In this document: positions 30,998 to 41,418 of the stretch, piece by piece | Position numbering within the stretch: position 1 is the stretch's first letter | Layout of the letters: each line of letters starts with the position of its first letter | Assembly (NCBI GenBank): GCA_002077045.2 | Contig: KZ111152.1 | Location: 1,118,930 to 1,165,737 of the forward strand | From: Rachicladosporium sp. CCFEE 5018 | Taxonomy: Eukaryota; Ascomycota; Dothideomycetes; Cladosporiales; Cladosporiaceae | Reading direction: 5' to 3' | Length of the DNA: 46,808 nt | Notes under the pieces: generated by a model | Database searches by the model: none | What the model saw: only the letters and a program-made list of their open reading frames with translations | Told to the model about the DNA's origin: nothing | Position numbers and translations under genes: made by a program

Positions 30998-32326
30998 ATG
31001 GCTTCCCTCATCAAAGACAAGCTGAAGTCAGCCACTGGCCATAATGCAGCAGAAGACGCCGAAGCGAAGCGCGAAGCGGACAAGTATCGTCTCCAGGTCA
31101 CGGCGGGAGGCAGCTACGACAAAGCCACTCACCGCCCAGTAGCCGTCAACACCGGCGAGGCAACTTACTTCGAGAACAAGCATCTTCGTGGGAAGGTCCA
31201 GGTGCGGATACGCAATTTCCAAGGTCTACCCTCGACATCCCCATCTTCAAGTCCTTACTTCGAAGACCCGCATCACGCAAAAGACCAGTACAGTCTTGCC
31301 TTCAGCTTTGTGCCGAAGCATGATATTCCCTCACTGAACGCAGTATGGGGAAATGACTTTGATCACCCAGTCCGAGATCGCTTGCCACCTGGGTTCAACA
31401 CTGCCTTCAAGATCGTGAAGGACTTCATTGACCCAGGACTGAGCTGCGACGCATATGCCGACGAGCCATGGCTATATGGCCCAGCGCTGAGCTCATGGTT
31501 TGCGCTCGTAGTTGGCGACAAGATCGGACAAGACGCCGACTTCCCAGCACCGCGCGAAGATGCCGCCATGGAAGAAGGTGGCGAAGGATCAGGAAGCGAG
31601 GTCAGACAGCACCTAGGTCTGCCCGAGAACAACGAGAAGAGACGGAAACACTTTCTTTCCGCCGCGCATCGCGAAAGCTTCACCTTCGAGAATGGCAGAC
31701 TATACCAAGCAGACTTCTACAACCCGTATCTGGACTTTGGCAACTTTTCACTCAAGCTACCGGGTTTCTCGCTGAAGGTCATCAAGTATGTCGACGAGAA
31801 GAGCCATTGTCTGAGATATGTGTTTAAAGACCGGGAGAGCGGAGAGGTGTATATGAATGTCAACTTTGAGCTATTGATGGGGAAGGAGGTGGATGATGCG
31901 TTGACGCGAGAGAAGAGTGGAATGCGGACAAGTCAAGTCAGGGCAGGTGCAGTGGAAGGAGTCGAAGAACAGAGCCAGGCTGGCGCTATGACGGAGAATA
32001 CCAGCGATTCTGCACCGAAGGCGCCGCAACAGCACTCCACCAGTGTCAATGGCGTCGCCGAAACTTCTCAGCCTGGCAGCGTCACGAAGGATGCCGCACC
32101 AACAGATGCACGAGAAGCACCTCGGGTGGCCAACGTCACCGAATCGACCCCTGACACATTTCCGAATTTAACTGATTGTAGAAGCGCGCCTGACGCGGCA
32201 GCCAGCACGCCGGAGGCCTCAGTGCAGAACACCGCACCCGACAAGGACCAAGTGAGCGAGATCAGCGAACTCTTACAAGCATCTGCAACCAGTGATCGTC
32301 GCTCTGATGCGCGTGGTATACTGTGA
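30998..32326 (+). CDS. DUF1769 (UPF0590-type) protein, copy B
   Basis: A 442-residue copy with about a dozen amino-acid differences from A (for example SL(Y/N)AVWG, NN(K/E)KRRK, RE(G/S)FTFE, YI/YV in VIKY(I/V)DEK, and several in the Ser/Thr-rich tail). The core family phrases are unchanged and there is no frame disruption. It is followed by convergent dehydrogenase B. Confidence 0.82.
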   Translation: MASLIKDKLKSATGHNAAEDAEAKREADKYRLQVTAGGSYDKATHRPVAVNTGEATYFENKHLRGKVQVRIRNFQGLPSTSPSSSPYFEDPHHAKDQYSLAFSFVPKHDIPSLNAVWGNDFDHPVRDRLPPGFNTAFKIVKDFIDPGLSCDAYADEPWLYGPALSSWFALVVGDKIGQDADFPAPREDAAMEEGGEGSGSEVRQHLGLPENNEKRRKHFLSAAHRESFTFENGRLYQADFYNPYLDFGNFSLKLPGFSLKVIKYVDEKSHCLRYVFKDRESGEVYMNVNFELLMGKEVDDALTREKSGMRTSQVRAGAVEGVEEQSQAGAMTENTSDSAPKAPQQHSTSVNGVAETSQPGSVTKDAAPTDAREAPRVANVTESTPDTFPNLTDCRSAPDAAASTPEASVQNTAPDKDQVSEISELLQASATSDRRSDARGIL

Positions 32327-32440
32327 ACGAATCGTATACGATATATGCGATGCTGCACGCTAAGAGTGAACGTCTCGACGAAATACAATAACCTACAATA
32401 CCCGCTCGGACCTGGCTTCCTGAAACCCCAGGCAACGCAC

Positions 32441-33241
32441 TCACAACCACTTCTTGTTCCCAAACTGGCTAATAAACGCACCGCCCTGCGTCTCCACAGT
32501 AGCCTTCCCAATAACTTCCATCTGCAATCTCACGCTCTGCTCAGGCGTGATCGGCCCAGCAAAGTGCGGCGCATACGTCCCGAACTTCTGGCCCATCTCA
32601 CCCATGATAGCTTGATCTTGGCTGCTAGGCACGTTCCTACCTTCCGGCGTGTCGACGAGCCCAGGACTCAAGCTGAAGAACAGGATTCCCTCGCTCTTGC
32701 CGAGCGAGGCGTGATATTTGGCTACGAGCATATTCGTGGCTGCTTTAGAGGTGGAGTAGACACCTGTCATGTACAAGTCGTACTCGACTGTCAGGTCGAT
32801 GTCTGCGAGGCCGGTGGAGATGGTGACGACTTTCTTGAGGGCTCCTTTGCGGATGAGAGGGAGGAAGGCGTTGATTGTCAGGGCTACACTGGTGACGTTC
32901 GTTGAGAAGGATTTGCTGAACTCGTGGGAAAGCTCCTCAGGTGAGAAGTCATCAAGCTTCTTGAGTGGAGAGTCGACGTAGGCTGCGTTGTTGATCAGGA
33001 CATCTAGGCTGCCGCCTGTGATGGCTGCGGTCTCCTTGGCGGCGGCTTGCAGAATTGAGGCGTCGGTTATGTCGGCTTGGATGAAATGGATCTTGTCTTT
33101 GAGCTCGGAGGGGACTTTTGCTTCGGAGGCTTCTTTGTTGCGCACAAGACCGATCACCGTGTTGTCGGCGATGCTGGCGAGGTGGATGACGAAGGCTAGG
33201 CCAAGTCCCCTAGACGCGCCGGTGACTAGATAGGACGGCAT
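32441..33241 (-). CDS. Short-chain dehydrogenase/reductase, copy B
   Basis: Full 266-residue SDR with TGASRGLG, NNAA, Ser142, Tyr162 and Lys166 intact. It differs from copies A and C at one residue (LDDFS instead of LEDFS, residue 98), caused by a single base. It ends block B about 320 bases before the second gap. Confidence 0.88.
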   Translation of the reverse strand: MPSYLVTGASRGLGLAFVIHLASIADNTVIGLVRNKEASEAKVPSELKDKIHFIQADITDASILQAAAKETAAITGGSLDVLINNAAYVDSPLKKLDDFSPEELSHEFSKSFSTNVTSVALTINAFLPLIRKGALKKVVTISTGLADIDLTVEYDLYMTGVYSTSKAATNMLVAKYHASLGKSEGILFFSLSPGLVDTPEGRNVPSSQDQAIMGEMGQKFGTYAPHFAGPITPEQSVRLQMEVIGKATVETQGGAFISQFGNKKWL

Positions 33242-33565
33242 TGTGATATTATGGTAGCTGAGGGATTGCTAGATGAGAAGTCGACTGATGGACGTGTAAA
33301 GCTGGATTGCTTGACTGGAGGTCGAGTGATGAGGAGTCCAGTGATGAGGGTGTCGAGGACTTGGATGATGCGTATGGCGAGAAACCTAAAGCACCTTGGA
33401 TCGCATTTTGTATTCCTCACTCCTGCCTGCAATCCAGTCAAGCGGCTTCTCATGTTATTGCGTTCCCGTTCTCACTACACGACACAGATGACCAATCTCG
33501 TACTTGGCGGAACGAAGCTCAGCTTACTTGGCATGCAGCATTATGCATCCAGTTAGCAATCCAGA

Positions 33566-33665
33566 NNNNNNNNNNNNNNNNNNNNNNNNNNNNNNNNNNN
33601 NNNNNNNNNNNNNNNNNNNNNNNNNNNNNNNNNNNNNNNNNNNNNNNNNNNNNNNNNNNNNNNNN
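33566..33665. other. Assembly gap, 100 N
   Basis: Exactly 100 unknown bases between block B and the partial third copy. The sequence after the gap (33666) restarts at a point already present in block B at 32427. Confidence 0.99.
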
Positions 33666-34804
33666 CCCAGGCAACGCACTCACAACCACTTCTTGTTCCC
33701 AAACTGGCTAATAAACGCACCGCCCTGCGTCTCCACAGTAGCCTTCCCAATAACTTCCATCTGCAATCTCACGCTCTGCTCAGGCGTGATCGGCCCAGCA
33801 AAGTGCGGCGCATACGTCCCGAACTTCTGGCCCATCTCACCCATGATAGCTTGATCTTGGCTGCTAGGCACGTTCCTACCTTCCGGCGTGTCGACGAGCC
33901 CAGGACTCAAGCTGAAGAACAGGATTCCCTCGCTCTTGCCGAGCGAGGCGTGATATTTGGCTACGAGCATATTCGTGGCTGCTTTAGAGGTGGAGTAGAC
34001 ACCTGTCATGTACAAGTCGTACTCGACTGTCAGGTCGATGTCTGCGAGGCCGGTGGAGATGGTGACGACTTTCTTGAGGGCTCCTTTGCGGATGAGAGGG
34101 AGGAAGGCGTTGATTGTCAGGGCTACACTGGTGACGTTCGTTGAGAAGGATTTGCTGAACTCGTGGGAAAGCTCCTCAGGTGAGAAGTCTTCAAGCTTCT
34201 TGAGTGGAGAGTCGACGTAGGCTGCGTTGTTGATCAGGACATCTAGGCTGCCGCCTGTGATGGCTGCGGTCTCCTTGGCGGCGGCTTGCAGAATTGAGGC
34301 GTCGGTTATGTCGGCTTGGATGAAATGGATCTTGTCTTTGAGCTCGGAGGGGACTTTTGCTTCGGAGGCTTCTTTGTTGCGCACAAGACCGATCACTGTG
34401 TTGTCGGCGATGCTGGCGAGGTGGATGACGAAGGCTAGGCCAAGTCCCCTAGACGCGCCGGTGACTAGATAGGACGGCATTGTGATATTATGGTAGCTGA
34501 GGGATTGCTAGATGAGAAGTCGACTGATGGACGTGTAAAGCTGGATTGCTTGACTGGAGGTCGAGTGATGAGGAGTCCAGTGATGAGGGTGTCGAGGACT
34601 TGGATGATGCGTATGGCGAGAAACCTAAAGCACCTTGGATCGCATTTTGTATTCCTCACTCCTGCCTGCAGTCCAGTCAAGCGGCTTCTCATGTTATTGC
34701 GTTCCCGTTCTCACTACACGACACAGATGACCAATCTCGTACTTGGCGGAACGAAGCTCAGCTTACTTGGCATGCAGCATTATGCATCCAGTTAGCAATC
34801 CAGA
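33666..34804. repeat. Partial third copy of the block's right end (C)
   Basis: 1,139 bases aligned to 32427-33565 and 16984-18122. Only this copy continues into unique sequence (from 34805), so it defines the right edge of the repeated unit. Its left part shares B-specific bases and its right part A-specific bases. Confidence 0.93.
33680..34480 (-). CDS. Short-chain dehydrogenase/reductase, copy C
   Basis: Third full-length 266-residue copy; the protein is identical to copy A. At the DNA level it carries B-type bases in the 3' half of the gene (for example near 33789, 33926 and 34150) and A-type bases in the 5' half (near 34190 and 34397). All catalytic residues are kept. Confidence 0.88.
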   Translation of the reverse strand: MPSYLVTGASRGLGLAFVIHLASIADNTVIGLVRNKEASEAKVPSELKDKIHFIQADITDASILQAAAKETAAITGGSLDVLINNAAYVDSPLKKLEDFSPEELSHEFSKSFSTNVTSVALTINAFLPLIRKGALKKVVTISTGLADIDLTVEYDLYMTGVYSTSKAATNMLVAKYHASLGKSEGILFFSLSPGLVDTPEGRNVPSSQDQAIMGEMGQKFGTYAPHFAGPITPEQSVRLQMEVIGKATVETQGGAFISQFGNKKWL

Positions 34805-34854
34805 CGCGCACAATTCCGCACTACCACTCTATACAGCACGCCGGCTCGATTTGC

Positions 34855-35406
34855 TTACATGTATCGCTGTTCGGACCTACGCGCGCTTAGAAGCATTCTG
34901 ATGTGTGCTGCTTGAATGCAGCTCTTGGTCGAATGTGCTGTCTCGCGCAGCAAGTCCACCGCCTCGACTCTAGGATCTCCACCGTGCAATGTGAATGACG
35001 GCTGAGCGGTCGCCTCATGATAGCAAGAACTCTTAGTAGCAGCCAGTATACACCTGCGAATCCAGATCGCATGCCATGCTAAAAGCCACGCCTGGGAAGA
35101 CGCCACAGCGACCTCGATAGTTGAGACGATCGCTGCTAGCTTCGCCCCTTCGTATTTGGCAGGTCCTTCGACTCCAGAGCCCGCAATATAGCCAGGTTCG
35201 TAAAAGCATGCATCGTTCACTGACTCCCAGGCAGTCTTCTGGGCAAAATCCTCCATCGGCTTCACTAATGGCGTGTTCTCCATCAGCAGTACGCGCCCCT
35301 GGATCGGCGCAAGCCGGCAACACAGGGTATTCACAAAGTCTGCGGCGTGCCGAAGTACTGTGTCGGGAACGTGTTGTGGGCTCTTGGAGTAGCTCGAAAT
35401 ATGCAT
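34855..35406 (-). CDS. Hypothetical protein or gene remnant
   Basis: A 183-codon frame with an ATG at 35406. Its first two thirds look protein-like (HVPDTVLRHAADFVNTLCC, MEDFAQKTAWESVNDACFY, KLAAIVSTIEVAVASSQAWLLAWHAIW), with amphipathic helices and balanced composition. A second minus-strand frame overlaps its start and reads GGNRPVDVLIDMQHAYFELLQ, which could be an upstream exon or the other side of a frameshift. No family recognised. It begins just outside the repeat edge and may be a broken gene. Confidence 0.25.
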   Translation of the reverse strand: MHISSYSKSPQHVPDTVLRHAADFVNTLCCRLAPIQGRVLLMENTPLVKPMEDFAQKTAWESVNDACFYEPGYIAGSGVEGPAKYEGAKLAAIVSTIEVAVASSQAWLLAWHAIWIRRCILAATKSSCYHEATAQPSFTLHGGDPRVEAVDLLRETAHSTKSCIQAAHIRMLLSARRSEQRYM

Positions 35407-37059
35407 GTTGCATATCGATCAACACATCAACGGGTCTATTCCCTCCAGTGGTGAATGACCTTTGGCTGTCGTAAGTAATCCGCGCGGTGCTAGATCGTCC
35501 GATCAAATCAGAGGGTCGCAATGAGCTCGGACATTGGAACAGTCGTTGCTCGTATCAAGATCAAGAAGACTATCTGCAGAAGTATCTATACAGCTATGGG
35601 TAACTTTGTTACAACCAACGAGGCGGGATTAACTTTGTGCTTCGAATACGAGCGTTCGGGAGTGATCGCGCACTGGTAGGAAAATGCTCACCTCGGCGGG
35701 AGACGATACCCATCACATGCACTTTGTCCATGAAGACATATCACATCCAAGGCTGGTGTCGTGCCCAGCGCTCACGGCGCTTCAAATCTAGCGCCCAACG
35801 ACGGCACACCATTCGGTGTCGAGATCGTAAACTGGCAGCGGCATACGAAAGTAACACCTAGCAAGGTCCAGAGCTACCTTGAAGGAAGCATGGCAGGACA
35901 ATTGATGAGGAATCGGGCCCTTGGCGCTGGAGAGAGGACTGGCAGCGTGCTCGAATCACGTGGACGTGAGGGATCATCCCTACAGTATCAATGCGCACAT
36001 AGCTCACATCCTATTCGTCACAGACTTCGGGCCACGCCTACGTGGTCGCACGCAAGGCCGGGCACAGGGCAAGTAGCGATTCATTGCTCCGCAGGTAAAT
36101 GATTTTGTCAGTGCTCGTCCCAACCCGTGGGTCATTCATCACTATCATCGACCATCTGCATCCGAAGGTGCTGACAGCTGTTCCGATCGTATACCACTGC
36201 AACACGGCATACTGCAGCCCATACCTTGCAACAGGTCAGTGCAAACGCTGCACAGGCGAGGGCTCCTCTCGCCAGTTCTACACGTTCGCAGGAATTTCCT
36301 ATCTGAGTCTAGGCTCTTTTCTATGAGCAGCAAGATTACTGAGCCAGCTCGGGTAAAATGTGAGCTCGACACATTTGCTCAGTCAATTCGTTTGTACTTC
36401 CCCTCCCATCAGGGGGAACGCGATCGGAAACCCTGGGCTAGCTCTGTCATCGAATTGCATATCTGCAGTCGATCATGAATGATGATACAGATATCGGTCT
36501 ACGCTGGAATGTCTGCGTGCGCAACACTTGGGACTCATTGCTTACCGACGCCTGCTGGGGTTACTGTACAGTGCAACATATTCTCCGTATTACAAGGTTG
36601 CTACGTTCACGAAGGCTTGCACTGCAACCCTGGTGGCCCTCGATCGCTGGAATGATCGCTCCTCTGCTGAGAGCTGCATCTCGGCTCGTCTAGAGTGGCT
36701 TGTGGAGTGGCCCAACAACTTTTGTTCCTTTCCAGGCCGAGTGACTAGTCCTTGAGCCGCGTGGGCGTATCGGCGGGCCAAGATTCCGAGTCCTGTTCCA
36801 CGGTGACATTCACTCGGCGCTCCGTGGACCGCTAAATACGCAGCACAGGAATGTTTGGGTCGTTCGTTCGCCAATGTGGACTGAGGGAATCGTCTGACAA
36901 ACCTTGTCTATCCTGATTTGGGAATAGTTGCGATGGCTAAGTATGCGCTGAGTAAGGCCAATGCACAACGCAAGACGGACGCAACGACTGCGCCTAGCTC
37001 TGCCGCTGTGATAGCAAAATGCTCTCGATTCTGCCTGTTGTTGAGAGCGGCCTAAGCTG

Positions 37060-37067
37060 TATATATT
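37060..37067 (+). promoter_or_regulatory. TATA-like box upstream of RTA1-family gene
   Basis: TATATATT located about 107 bases before the ATG at 37167, in an otherwise mixed-composition promoter. A reasonable core-promoter candidate. Confidence 0.4.
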
Positions 37068-37166
37068 GACAAATCGACTGAACTTTCGCTAATCACCAGA
37101 AGCGTTCTGCATCGCAAGACCTCATCGACTTGCTTCGACCACTCCTACGATCTATTCCTTGTGAAC

Positions 37167-38239
37167 ATGACCGTGGATCCATACCTAAACTGCAATCGCA
37201 CCATCGACTCGACACTATGCACGCTCGATACATGCTGCCTTGCTCAATCGCATTTCAACTACATCCCGAGCTTTGGGGGTAATGCCTTCTTCGCTGCTTT
37301 CTTTGGCATTATCTTGATCCTTCAGCTCGGATTTGGCCTTCATTACAAGACACGAGGATTTTTGATTGGCATGGTGGTTGGTCTCGCTCTTGAGATCGTG
37401 GGCTATGCTTGTCGTGTACTCATACACAATCAGCCGTTCCAGGATAACCCTTTCCTGATGTCAGTATAGTTCAGATCCTCGACTGTACAGCACTGACTCC
37501 TCACAGCTACCTCATAACCCTGACCATCGCTCCCGTTTTCCTGACTGCCGCCATTTATCTCTCTCTCACGCGCATCATTGCTTTATACGGCACGACACTC
37601 TCGCGCTTTCGTCCTGCGACAATCGCCTGTAGCTTCATCGCCTCCGACTTCCTCTCCCTCGTCCTACAGGCTGCCGGAGGTGCCATCGCCGATACGTCCA
37701 ATACAGCTGCTGGTAACCGCATGGGAGCCAACATCATGGTCGCTGGCCTCGTGCTACAGGCAATCAGTCTGACGGCCTTCATTGCTGTGGCTGGAGACTT
37801 CGCCTGGGCATGCCATCGTCGTAGTCATGAGCTGAACACCAACGATACATACCTTCGTACTCGCAGGCGAGGCTTGTTCAAGGCATTTCTCGTCGCGCTT
37901 CTCCTCGCAACAACCGCCATCTTGATACGCTCTATTTTTCGTGCTGCTGAACTCTGGGGTGGATTCAAAGGCTCGCTCTGGAACGACGAGATTGCGTTCA
38001 TGGTGCTCGATGGCGCGATGATTGCTATTGCCGCCATCTGTCTAACGGTGTTCCACCCCGGGCCAGCCTTTAGAGGTCTCTGGAAGGAGACTAGTTGGAC
38101 ATTCAGAAGGAATCCACCTCTTGCCAGCAAGCCTGCTCATCGTCGGTGGTCTCTCGGCAAGACGATATGGACACCTGGGAAGGATAAGGACACCTCCGAG
38201 ACAGCAACCGTGACCTTGGTCGACGTTTCCGGGGCTTGA
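37167..38239 (+). CDS. RTA1-family (lipid-translocating exporter-like) membrane protein
   Basis: Exons are 37167-37459 and 37507-38239 (341 residues), with a 47-base GTCAGT...CACAG intron. The product is very hydrophobic with about seven predicted membrane spans. It carries family phrases such as FGIILILQLGFGLHYKTRGF, EIVGYACRVLIHN, APVFLTAAIYLSLTRII, FIASDFLSLVLQAAGG, and RSIFRAAE before a final span. RTA1/RSB1 proteins are plasma- or vacuolar-membrane proteins associated with resistance to 7-aminocholesterol and sphingoid-base export in yeast. The N-terminus (NCNRTIDSTLCTLDTCC) is outside and Cys-rich. The tail is short and basic. Family is firm, ligand unknown. Confidence 0.85.
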
Positions 38240-38843
38240 CACCGAGGTCGGTGTCCGAAGAGAGGGGCAGGCGCAATTGGCACGGTTTTGCGGGTATCTG
38301 GGCTGTGCGAGCCGGAAGATGAGGTACGCGAAACTGTACTTTGGGGCGATAGTCAGTCGTTGCGTGTAAGAAGTTCTCCGTCCGCAAGTAGTCGACCCAC
38401 CAACTGAGCATGATCGCGAACTTCAGAACCCGGTATGATGGGGCCAAAAGCCCTGGTCCGACCGATGCATCGAGCATGAAATAGTGTAGGTTGTGTTCGC
38501 GTATAGAGCGATCCGATGGCAATTCTGCGTGCTATTCGACCACCTCTCAGTGGCTGAGGCGCGGTGCCAGCCTGTTGTATACTTCCCAGTCTCGAACATG
38601 CCGACATAATACCTGACTGCTCTGTGTTCCATCAAAATTGGAGTTGACATCATGGTCCATGCATTGCCGCGTAAATCGCAGAGTGGACGAGTGAAGAGTT
38701 GATGGAGTATTCGCCACATAATGTTGATGCAAAAAGCTCATAGGATAGTTGACTAACGGCGGTGGCCGCCAAAATCCTCTCCCTTGAACACCGCATCAGG
38801 TGACAAATCGACGCCCACGTCCACAGGTAGTTCACTCCCACCC
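38240..38843. other. Intergenic, convergent 3' region
   Basis: 604 bases between the RTA1-like gene (+) and the bicupin gene (-). Minus-strand frames here start without support and have no recognisable domains. Nothing else seen. Confidence 0.45.
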
Positions 38844-39997
38844 TCATCCAAAGTACGATGGAAATACCGCATACGCCCACTTCTCCGCATGCTCGATCAG
38901 ATGGTGATTCAAGCCGTTGGACCCGCTCGCCCCTGCATACACCTTCGTAAAAGCAACCTCACTCCAGTACTGGAAGGTCGTCCCTCCCGGGATGAACGCT
39001 ACATCCCCCGTGCTCATTGCTACGGTCTGACGCATCATTCGAATCATCATCACTCCCTCCAGCACTTGGAAGAAATGCGGCTGGTCATACACGTGCTGCA
39101 CAATGGTCTCGTTCAACTGCCTTCGCCGCATCGCGATAGTACTCAGGGTGAAGTTGCCTGCGGACTGTGCTGCAGTGACCCTCGGCTGGATGACCTGACC
39201 ACTAGCCCGGTGCAGATACTTCGGCGACCAGTTATTGGCGAGAAAGTATGGCTCTTTGCTATTCATGGGAGCTGAGGTAACGCCATTGTGCCAAGGAAGG
39301 CTGCGGTTGGTGGTGCCATTCGTGAAATTGAAACTGAACTGGTCGTTGAAGATGGGAAAGACGTCGTATTTCGCGCCAACCGCAGCCGCGAATGTGGTTT
39401 CCAGGAAATGGGTGTGGATATCAGGCGCGAATGGCGCCGAGGTAGGATCGACAAACGGCTCCGACACATTCCAGTAGAACTTCTCGAACCCGCCAGGGTA
39501 GATGAACGCCACGAGAGTGCTGTCGGGTTCTGTGAACGAGTATGAATGGTTTTGGTGAGTTGGCATACTGCCAAAGTCCTGCGTCGTGAGCATTCGGGCT
39601 TCGCCGTTAGCCCACAGCGTCACTTCGCCCTTGTAGCAGAAGAAGGTTTCGTGGAAGCGGGTATGATAGTGAGGCGGAGTCTGGTACAGATCCCCGTAAC
39701 CAGAACGAATATCTGCAAGCCGTCAGTGACTTCACCCCAGTACTTCAAGTGGATTGAGCGCATACATGGTTGCGCATTCAGTTGGAGCAAGGAGAATGCA
39801 CCCCCGGAAGACTCGTTGTTGATGGGCGCACGAATGACATCGTTGATCAGGACAACGGCCGGACCACTAAGATCGGGCAGGACGTACGGACGGACGAATG
39901 ATGGTGGCTCGGTAACCACAAGATTGGTAGACTTGGTGACAGGATGTAGGACAGCTCCCGTCACAGTGACAAAGAGGGAGAGGAGTGACGCATACAT
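38844..39997 (-). CDS. Secreted bicupin, quercetin 2,3-dioxygenase-like
   Basis: Exon 1 is 39997-39766 and exon 2 is 39712-38844 (366 residues), with a 53-base GTATGC...TTGCAG intron. The N-terminus MYASLLSLFVTVTGAVL is a likely signal peptide. The first cupin has the metal site H92-x-H94, E99 (PPHYHTRFHETFFCYKG) and a likely fourth ligand His133 in a DFGSMPTHQNH context, the pattern of fungal quercetinases that open flavonols with copper. The second cupin (QPHFFQVLEGVM...GDVAFIPGGTTFQYWSE) has lost the His-x-His, as expected for the structural half. Length and signal peptide fit the family; activity on quercetin itself is inferred. It shares an intergenic region with the divergent membrane gene at 40386. 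Confidence 0.8.
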
Positions 39998-40385
39998 ATT
40001 GAGTTGATGTCAACGACAAAGAGATGCATCGGGTTGCTCGACTATATACTGGCCATATGTCAGAGCGTGTCTGTAGTGAGGATCAATCACTGGGTACTTG
40101 CACTACCTTCCTTGCCACATTACATAGCAGTGTGCACATTCGTGATAATTACCAATCTAGGATTAGCGCGGATGCATGCAGCCCATGGCTTGTTCGTTAT
40201 TGCGGACGAGTGACATTCATCCGTCACGCCCCGGACACCAGGGCACTATCAAGGTCATACTCATTCGTGTCCAGGCCGTTGACGTCCAGCGGGTAAATGG
40301 GATCGAAGGAGTACATATGACGGACAATCGGTGTGAGAGGCATTTCGAGCCGGCTCGGATCAAGTTCTTCGTTCGGCCCGTTGCT
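39998..40385. promoter_or_regulatory. Divergent promoter of bicupin (-) and membrane gene (+)
   Basis: 388 bases between the two start codons. A TATATA at about 40043-40048, some 46-50 bases before the bicupin ATG, is a core-promoter candidate for the minus-strand gene. Confidence 0.4.
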
Positions 40386-41418
40386 ATGAGTACAGTCCTA
40401 CTACGCACATCTACCACCGAAAGTATGGCGCTTCCAAGGATCCAATTGACTCTCCAGGATCACAAGTGGGCGATAGCTCGAGCCTGGACGATACTCTTCA
40501 TCGCCAGCGGTGTGCTGCCAATCGTGTTGTACTTCGCATTGAGGTATGGCGCTCACCTGGGGATCGGTACTGGTAAGTGGTTCTCGCAACGCAAGCTCTT
40601 CCACTGAATAGATACAGTACTCGCCATCACCACGTCCACCTTCGGAGTCGTAAGCTTTCTGGCTTTGCTCATGCGAAGCTGGGCTTTGCTGAAGCATGAC
40701 TCCGAATGCCGGCCGCTGGTTGGTTCTCGTTGGGCTGTACGTCTGCTCTACAATGGGATGGCACCGTGTTAACGTCTTCCAGATGGACTACTTCAACTGG
40801 AGTTTTCTCGCGTGCTTCGCCAGCGTCACTGCTCTTGTTGTCGCCGGCAACGTAACAAAGAGCATCCGACTCGTTGCGCTCGGTCTGCCTGTCATACTTG
40901 TTGCCGTATGCGGACAGTTGCTGCTCGCTGTCCTCTTCAAATATAACCGTATTCTGGCACCCTTCACAATTTCGTCCACTCTCAAGGGCCAGCCCATTCG
41001 CTCCGGCACCTACGCCATCACAGAGGATGTTGTTGCTGTCGATGGGGGACGAGGCCAGACCTACCGCAAGCAGTTAGAAGCTCGATACTTCGCGAGCCAC
41101 CCGGTTCGCAGGCTGTTTTCTCAACTCGATCTTCTCTGGGGAATCTCCGGAGTCGCGGCTGGAGGTCTTACCATCGGGCTCTCAATCGGACTGGAGGACG
41201 AGAGTGTCGCGTATGTGCTGGGTAAGTCAGTAACGAAGTCGGCAACGGGGCGGCAGCTGATTCATAATAAAGGCTGGACGGTCCCGTGGGCTTACGCTGC
41301 TATCATGGCGGTGGCTACAACATGCCTGGTGCGGAAATCGCTGATAGGCGAGAAAGAAGACGAGCCATCAACGTTGAGTGAACTTGTCGAGAGCCCGGAC
41401 AAGCGATGCGCAGTATGA
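40386..41418 (+). CDS. Fungal multi-pass membrane protein (four exons)
   Basis: Exons are 40386-40572, 40618-40736, 40783-41221 and 41273-41418 (296 residues). All three introns have GT-AG ends (GTAAGT, GTACGT, GTAAGT), and removing them restores the phrases VLAITTS, GSRWAMDYFNWSF and YVLGWTVPWAYA. There are about six hydrophobic spans. The sequence LLKHDSECRPLVGS...FNWSF...APFTISSTLKGQPIRSGTYAITEDVVAVDGG resembles a widespread uncharacterised family of filamentous fungi that I know only as predicted membrane proteins. A second in-frame ATG at 40425 is also possible. No function proposed. Confidence 0.72.

Larger units (their letters stand above)
18223..33565. repeat. Segmental repeat, block B
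   Basis: Second copy of the block with identical gene order and orientation. It is closest to A at the right end (dehydrogenase, about six differences in 801 bases) and most diverged across MYND-1/MYND-2 and the membrane-protein ectodomain. It starts mid-gene after a gap and ends at the same base of the unit as block A. Confidence 0.95.
34805..37166. other. Gene-poor unique region right of the repeat
   Basis: About 2.4 kb with no gene I can identify. Several short frames exist on both strands; the most protein-like is listed separately at 34855-35406. Another frame (35761-36102, plus) reads NLAPNDGTPFGVEIVNWQ and might be a remnant. No transposon ends, tRNA or tandem repeat recognised. Confidence 0.45.

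Noticed and set aside
3103..33565. Genome-defence RIP acting over the whole duplicated block
   Set aside because: Most genes remain intact and 97-99% identical with mixed substitution types; only the two adjacent changes in MYND-2 B fit a RIP context well.
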